Below, in pieces: positions 59,788 to 64,000 of a stretch of DNA of 64,000 nucleotides (positions within the stretch are counted from its first letter, which is position 1; every line of letters starts with the position of its first letter). The DNA is taken from contig NZ_CP025135.1 in NCBI RefSeq assembly GCF_002833405.1, positions 96,001-160,000 on the forward strand. The letters are read 5' to 3'. This stretch comes from Planococcus sp. MB-3u-03 (lineage in GTDB: Bacteria > Bacillota > Bacilli > Bacillales_A > Planococcaceae). A program made the translations under genes and the position numbers. The notes beneath the pieces were generated by a model. The model was given only the letters and a program-made list of their open reading frames with translations. It had not been told where the DNA came from and searched no databases.

Positions 59788-60581
59788 TGGAGAAAATGAT
59801 TTTTGGGCGCTTTATTCCAGGAGATTCGATCGTCCACCGGCTGGACCCAAGAGCAAAAATCCTGTTCGTCTTTTTGTTTATTGCGATCGTTTTTATCGCG
59901 AATAATGCCATTACCTATGCGATTTTGCTTGGATTTACCTTGCTCTCCGTATTTTTATCGAAAATTCGGTTGTATTTCTTGATTAACGGCTTGAAACCCG
60001 TCTTTATTTTAATGGCCTTCACCTTTTTCCTGCATTTATTCTTTACCGAAGGCGGGGCAGTGCTCTTCAGTTTCGGTTTTGTGGATGTCTATGAAGAAGG
60101 ATTGCGGCAAGGGATATTCATCTCGATCCGGTTCCTGGTGTTGGTGTTCATGACGAGCATACTCACCTTGACCACTTCTCCGATTTCGATCACGGATGGC
60201 ATCGAGGTGCTGCTCGGGCCATTCAAGCGCGTCAAACTGCCGGTCCACGAATTGGCGTTGATGATGTCCATTTCACTCAGATTCATCCCGACCTTGATGG
60301 ATGAAACCGGAAAGATCTTGAAAGCCCAAATGGCACGCGGCTCGGATATCGGCTCAGGGCCCATCAAAGAACGCATTAAAGCCGTTGTGCCGCTATTGAT
60401 CCCCTTGTTTGTCAGTGCCTTTAAACGGGCGGAAGATCTAGCGACCGCCATGGAAGTGAGGGGCTACCGCGGGGGAGAAGGGCGTACACGCTACCGCCAG
60501 CTCAACTGGCGCTTCATGGATACGCTAAGCCTATTGCTGCTCATTGGATTTGCCGGATTGCTCTGGTATTTCCGCACTTGA
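59784..60581 (+). CDS. ecfT: ECF transporter transmembrane subunit EcfT
   Basis: EcfT couples the two ATPases to interchangeable substrate-binding S-components. The 265-residue membrane protein has about five to six hydrophobic segments and the two coupling-helix motifs around ARG (KAQMARGSDIG, ~174-184) and the related VRG (AMEVRGYRGG, ~220-229). No S-component gene is in the window, as usual for group II ECF modules. Confidence 0.95.
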   Translation: MMEKMIFGRFIPGDSIVHRLDPRAKILFVFLFIAIVFIANNAITYAILLGFTLLSVFLSKIRLYFLINGLKPVFILMAFTFFLHLFFTEGGAVLFSFGFVDVYEEGLRQGIFISIRFLVLVFMTSILTLTTSPISITDGIEVLLGPFKRVKLPVHELALMMSISLRFIPTLMDETGKILKAQMARGSDIGSGPIKERIKAVVPLLIPLFVSAFKRAEDLATAMEVRGYRGGEGRTRYRQLNWRFMDTLSLLLLIGFAGLLWYFRT

Positions 60582-60652
60582 TCAAAAGATACGGCGATTC
60601 ACCTGAGTTTATGCTTGTGAATAAATTGCCGGATGATTCACTGAAGCTTTAT

Positions 60653-60688
60653 CTTTCAAGCCCGCAAAAAGTGCGAGCCTGAAAGGTG
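60653..60688 (+). promoter_or_regulatory. Hairpin between ecfT and truA
   Basis: CTTTCA/TGAAAG with inner GC and GCA/TGC pairs form an interrupted hairpin without a T-run. It lies in the 133-base ecfT-truA gap; nothing else is seen there. Confidence 0.4.
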
Positions 60689-60714
60689 AAAGCTGCATTA
60701 AAAGGAGAGACCTC

Positions 60715-61452
60715 ATGAAACGAATGAAAGCGACGATCGCCTATGACGGCAGCGGATTTGCAGGCTACCAAATCCAGCTGAAAACCCGCACCGTTCAACT
60801 GGAGCTCTTGCGCGCGTTGAAAGAATTGCATAAAGGCGAACGGGTCGAAGTGGTGGCGAGCGGACGGACGGATTCCGGGGTGCATGCCACTGGGCAAGTG
60901 ATTCATTTCGACACCCCGTTCTCCATGCCGAAAGAGTCCTGGGTGCGTGCGCTCAATGTGCGCCTGCCCCAGGACATCCAAGTCTATGATATCGAAGAAG
61001 CGGATGTGGATTTCCATGCCCGCTACCACGCAAAAGGGAAAATTTACCGTTATAAATGGAACCGCAGCAAACTCATCAACCCATTCAGCCGCAACCATCT
61101 CGTCCATGTACCGCAGCAAATCGATGTGGCACGCATGGAAAAAGCGGCCCAAGCGTTTATCGGCACGCATGATTTTTCAAGTTTTTGCGCGGCAAACACC
61201 AATGTCGTCGATAAAGTAAGAACGATCTGGAGAATTGATTTTGAAGAGCATGGCGAGGAATTGCATATGGTCATCGAAGGATCCGGTTTCCTCTATAATA
61301 TGGTGCGCATTATTGCAGGCACTTTGCTCGAAGTCGGGTTAAATAGAAGAGAACCGGAAGAACTGGCCGAAATCATTGCCGCCTGTGACCGCGACGCTGC
61401 CGGCAAAACCGCCGCAGCACACGGTTTATACTTGGAAAAAGTGCATTACTGA
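60715..61452 (+). CDS. truA: TruA, tRNA pseudouridine(38-40) synthase
   Basis: TruA isomerises uridines 38-40 of the tRNA anticodon arm. The 245-residue protein starts MKRMKATIAYDGSGFAGYQI and has the catalytic Asp in SGRTDSGVHATGQVIHFDT (~50-68). IEGSGFLYNMVRIIAGTLLE lies near residue 187. AAGGAG precedes the ATG. An alternative start three codons on (MKATIAYDG) is possible. Confidence 0.95.
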   Translation: MKRMKATIAYDGSGFAGYQIQLKTRTVQLELLRALKELHKGERVEVVASGRTDSGVHATGQVIHFDTPFSMPKESWVRALNVRLPQDIQVYDIEEADVDFHARYHAKGKIYRYKWNRSKLINPFSRNHLVHVPQQIDVARMEKAAQAFIGTHDFSSFCAANTNVVDKVRTIWRIDFEEHGEELHMVIEGSGFLYNMVRIIAGTLLEVGLNRREPEELAEIIAACDRDAAGKTAAAHGLYLEKVHY

Positions 61453-61490
61453 AGGCGAAGCAACTTTTCCAGGTGTTTTTCTAAATATCC

Positions 61491-61519
61491 TTGACTTAAA
61501 GCGTAATCCGTTATATGAT
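61491..61519 (+). promoter_or_regulatory. Promoter of rplM-rpsI
   Basis: TTGACT and TATGAT are separated by 17 bases. Confidence 0.8.
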
Positions 61520-61525
61520 GATGTA

Positions 61526-61665
61526 TGGTATTTTCATTACCCCCACGATATGCCCCGGAAGGTTATTTGTGTTAAGGGATAAGGAAAACACGGAACAACG
61601 GAACCAACATGGAACACTTGGAACTGAATTCTAAAAAAAAAGAGACGATTCATTAGGAGGACAAT
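61526..61665 (+). promoter_or_regulatory. Probable L13 leader
   Basis: The gene-free 140-base leader ahead of rplM occupies the place of the known Firmicutes L13 leader, which L13 uses for feedback. The assignment rests on position and length; I could not confirm the full fold by eye. Confidence 0.45.
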
Positions 61666-61669
61666 ATAC

Positions 61670-62107
61670 ATGCGTACAACATTCATGGCTAAAGGTCACG
61701 AAGTAGAGCGTAAATGGTTGGTTGTCGATGCAGAAGGGCAAACTCTTGGACGTTTGGCTTCTGAAGTCGCTTCAATCTTGCGCGGGAAATACAAACCAAC
61801 ATTCACACCGAACGTCGATACTGGCGATCACGTCATCATCATCAATGCTGACAAAATCCACTTGACTGGTAAAAAACTTACCGACAAAATCTACTACCGC
61901 CACACGCAATACACAGGCGGACTTAAGCAGCGCACAGCTCTTGAAATGCGCACGAAATATCCTACAAAAATGCTTGAACTAGCGATCAAAGGCATGCTTC
62001 CAAAGAACTCTTTGGGCCGCCAAACATTCAAGAAATTGCATGTATACGCTGGACCAGAGCACAACCACCAAGCACAACAGCCTGAAGCTTACACGCTTCG
62101 CGGATAA
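61670..62107 (+). CDS. rplM: 50S ribosomal protein L13
   Basis: L13 is an early-assembly 50S protein. The 145-residue protein starts [20 protein letters not shown] and has [20 protein letters not shown] (~28-47). TAGGAGG lies 10 bases before the ATG. Paired with rpsI as in most bacteria. Confidence 0.97.
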   Translation: MRTTFMAKGHEVERKWLVVDAEGQTLGRLASEVASILRGKYKPTFTPNVDTGDHVIIINADKIHLTGKKLTDKIYYRHTQYTGGLKQRTALEMRTKYPTKMLELAIKGMLPKNSLGRQTFKKLHVYAGPEHNHQAQQPEAYTLRG

Positions 62108-62136
62108 TAATCAGTAAATAAGAGGAGGATACACCT

Positions 62137-62529
62137 TTGGCACAAGTTCAATATATCGGTACAGGTCGCCGTAAAAACTCAACAGCTCGCGTACGTTTGG
62201 TACCAGGAGATGGTACGATCACAATCAACAACCGTGACGTATCTGACTACGTTCCATACGAAACGCTTGAGCAAATCATCAAACAACCACTAGTAACTAC
62301 TGAAACTCTTGGTAGCTACGATGTATTGGTAAACGTAAAAGGCGGCGGGTTCACTGGACAAGCCGGCGCAATCCGTCACGGAATCGCACGCGCTCTACTT
62401 ACAGTAGACCCAGAATTCCGCGGAGCACTTAAATCTGCTGGATTCCTAACACGTGACCCACGTATGAAAGAACGTAAAAAATACGGTCTTAAAGCGGCAC
62501 GTCGCGCACCTCAGTTCTCAAAACGTTAA
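62137..62529 (+). CDS. rpsI: 30S ribosomal protein S9
   Basis: S9 reaches the P site with its C-terminal tail. The 130-residue protein starts from TTG as [20 protein letters not shown] and ends with the tail [17 protein letters not shown], ending in the conserved SKR. GAGGAGG precedes the start. Confidence 0.97.
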   Translation: MAQVQYIGTGRRKNSTARVRLVPGDGTITINNRDVSDYVPYETLEQIIKQPLVTTETLGSYDVLVNVKGGGFTGQAGAIRHGIARALLTVDPEFRGALKSAGFLTRDPRMKERKKYGLKAARRAPQFSKR

Positions 62530-62540
62530 TTTTACCTTTC

Positions 62541-62577
62541 AAAAGCACTTTCCGGTTTTCCGGAAGGTGCTTTTTTG
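62541..62577 (+). terminator. Terminator of rplM-rpsI
   Basis: AAAAGCACTTTCCGG and CCGGAAGGTGCTTTT pair almost perfectly over a TTTT loop and run into T6. Confidence 0.93.
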
Positions 62578-62620
62578 TGTTTTGGCGAAGCTTATAACAA
62601 ACCGAAAAGGAGTGGATGGA

Positions 62621-63061
62621 ATGAACCGCATTAATTTGATCTGCCTGGGCGTTCAGGACATGGAAAGGTCTGTGAAGTTTTACCGGGATGAACTGGGCTT
62701 TCAAACGAACGAAACGAGCGATAAACCGGATATCATTTTCTTCAATACTTCAGGCACGAAATTGGAGCTATATCCTTTAGAGGAATTGGCAAAAGACATC
62801 GACGCAGAACATCCACCGGTGAAAAGTGGATTCTCTGGAATCACCTTGGCCTATAATGCCAAATCCCGCGATGAAGTGGACCAAGTCGTGGAATTGGCCA
62901 GAAAAGCAGGAGCGGTGATCGTGAAAGAACCTGTTGATGTCTTTTGGGGAGGGTATTCGGGTTATTTCCAAGACCCTGACGGATATCACTGGGAAGTTGC
63001 ATATGGCCCTGATTTCACATTTGATGCACACGACATGCTCGACTTCGACCGCAATGAATAG
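62621..63061 (+). CDS. VOC superfamily protein (glyoxalase/dioxygenase fold)
   Basis: A 146-residue single VOC module pair. The N-terminal part INLICLGVQDMERSVKFYRD and ELGFQTNE is typical of lactoylglutathione-lyase-like proteins, and the C-terminal YSGYFQDPDGYHWEVAYGPD supplies a glutamate metal-ligand position. No substrate can be named; such proteins include glyoxalases, antibiotic resistance factors and dioxygenases. ATG 62621 has AAAGGAGTGG 5 bases upstream. An in-frame start at 62567 lies in the rpsI terminator and is rejected. It seems monocistronic. Confidence 0.88.
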   Translation: MNRINLICLGVQDMERSVKFYRDELGFQTNETSDKPDIIFFNTSGTKLELYPLEELAKDIDAEHPPVKSGFSGITLAYNAKSRDEVDQVVELARKAGAVIVKEPVDVFWGGYSGYFQDPDGYHWEVAYGPDFTFDAHDMLDFDRNE

Positions 63062-63100
63062 AGGCATAGAAGATGCCACGCAGCGAAAAGCCTGAATGGA

Positions 63101-63128
63101 TTTAAAAACGCTTTCACTATGTTATACT
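63101..63128 (+). promoter_or_regulatory. Probable promoter of the Mrp/SalA gene
   Basis: TTTAAA and TATACT are separated by 16 bases, starting about 40 bases after the VOC gene stop. Confidence 0.6.
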
Positions 63129-63162
63129 GGACTGTAGCAAAAGTGATAAGGAGTGTAGTGGA

Positions 63163-64000
63163 ATGTTAAGTGAAACACAAGTGCGAGAAGCAGTCGGAGC
63201 TCTAGAAGATCCGTTTTTACATAGAACCCTGTCGGAAACAAACGGCATCTTGTCGGTAAAAATCAAAGAAGAGAAAAAATACGTCAGTGTGAAATTGGCG
63301 ATCGCCAAAACGAATACACCGGAACAAATGCAGCTTCAAATGAAAGTCGTGGACGCCATCAAGGGAGTTGGCGCTGACTCTGTCGGCATCCGCTTCGAAG
63401 AATTGCCGCCCGAAGCCTTGGCGCAGTTCCGCGGAACCGCGAACGAGTCTGAAGCACAGGATCTACTGTCTCCATTGAACAAAGTCGAATTCATTTCCAT
63501 CGCCAGCGGTAAAGGCGGCGTCGGCAAATCGACCGTTTCCGTCAACTTGGCGATCGCGCTTGCGCGTGCAGGCAAAAAAGTTGGGCTCGTTGACGCAGAT
63601 ATCTACGGCTTCAGTGTGCCGGACATGATGGGCATCGATAAAGCGCCAGTTGTCCGGGGCGATACAATCATTCCCGTCGAGCGATTCGGCGTCAAAGTGA
63701 TTTCCATGGGCTTCTTCGTCGAAGATAATATGCCTGTCGTATGGCGTGGCCCAATGCTCGGGAAAGTCTTGGATCAATTCTTCCGCGATGTGGAGTGGGG
63801 AGATCTTGACTATCTTCTATTGGACTTGCCACCAGGAACAGGGGACGTCGCACTCGATATCCATCAAATGCTTCCGGCTTCCAAAGAAATCGTTGTCACC
63901 ACTCCGCACCCGACAGCTGCATTCGTTGCAGCCCGAGCAGGAGCGATGGCTTTGCAAACCAATCACGAAGTATTGGGAGTCGTCGAGAACATGTCGTGGT
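63163..64000 (+). CDS. salA: Mrp/NBP35-family P-loop ATPase, SalA type (partial, 3' end cut)
   Basis: At least 279 codons are present before the window ends. An N-terminal DUF59/MIP18-like domain (residues ~1-90) precedes a P-loop domain with the deviant Walker A SGKGGVGKSTVSVNLAIAL (~114-132), a DADIYGFSVPDMMG switch and LLDLPPGTGDVALDI (~223-237). The family includes Fe-S carriers (Mrp/ApbC) and Bacillus SalA, a transcription regulator. Position after rpsI in this locus supports SalA (YbaL). Start ATG has AAGGAG 13 bases upstream, a rather long gap. The C-terminal CxxC, if any, is beyond the edge. Confidence 0.88.
   Translation, partial: MLSETQVREAVGALEDPFLHRTLSETNGILSVKIKEEKKYVSVKLAIAKTNTPEQMQLQMKVVDAIKGVGADSVGIRFEELPPEALAQFRGTANESEAQDLLSPLNKVEFISIASGKGGVGKSTVSVNLAIALARAGKKVGLVDADIYGFSVPDMMGIDKAPVVRGDTIIPVERFGVKVISMGFFVEDNMPVVWRGPMLGKVLDQFFRDVEWGDLDYLLLDLPPGTGDVALDIHQMLPASKEIVVTTPHPTAAFVAARAGAMALQTNHEVLGVVENMSW

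Overview
The window is a core chromosomal segment of a low-to-moderate GC Gram-positive bacterium of the order Bacillales. Four things point there: the ctsR-mcsA-mcsB-clpC heat-shock operon, sigH next to rpmG-secE-nusG, TTG starts on rpoB and rpoC, and T-box leaders. Protein sequences and gene order suggest a Planococcaceae member (Planococcus/Planomicrobium-like). That genus guess is an impression, not a computed result.

Layout. Positions 1-430 hold the 3' end of a 23S rRNA gene, a 5S rRNA gene and a terminator. Then follow a small unknown gene, the CtsR-controlled ctsR-mcsA-mcsB-clpC operon, radA, yacL, ispD-ispF, gltX, a cysteine T-box with cysE-cysS-mrnC-rlmB-rae1, sigH, rpmG, secE and nusG. 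From about 16.6 to 32.1 kb come rplKA, rplJL, a methyltransferase gene, rpoBC, rpsL-rpsG-fusA and tuf. From 32.4 to 43.2 kb a branched-chain amino acid block (ilvE, leucine-type T-box, ilvBNC, leuABCD) and a Na+/H+ antiporter-family gene sit between tuf and rpsJ, where relatives usually run almost directly from tuf into the S10 operon. From 43.2 to 57.8 kb runs the S10-spc-alpha ribosomal protein array with secY, adk, infA and rpoA. The end carries the ECF vitamin-transporter energizing module (ecfA1-ecfA2-ecfT), truA, rplM-rpsI, a VOC-family gene and the 5' part of an Mrp/SalA-type ATPase gene cut by the window edge.

Function. Most genes serve transcription and translation, with protein quality control (ClpC/McsB), isoprenoid precursor synthesis (IspD/IspF), cysteine supply and charging (CysE/CysS) and leucine/valine/isoleucine synthesis. 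Control signals are rich: a CtsR operator, two T-boxes, L1, L10 and L13 leader candidates, a consensus CcpA cre site upstream of ilvE, and several uncharacterised structured leaders.

Most worth a second look: (1) a roughly 300-nt structured, GC-rich region between adk and infA, where map is expected, with a repeated 9-mer able to pair in alternative ways and two coupled mini-ORFs; (2) perfect 14-bp inverted-repeat arms flanking the -10 box of the rplJ promoter; (3) a one-base frame break at codon 5-6 of rpsJ; (4) loss from their usual places of disA, map and the L7Ae-like gene rplGB (ybxF); (5) a terminator-ended RNA candidate upstream of ecfA1; (6) an rpsL leader that can fold into a three-way junction. 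Nothing here looks like a defence island, prophage, transposon or CRISPR array.
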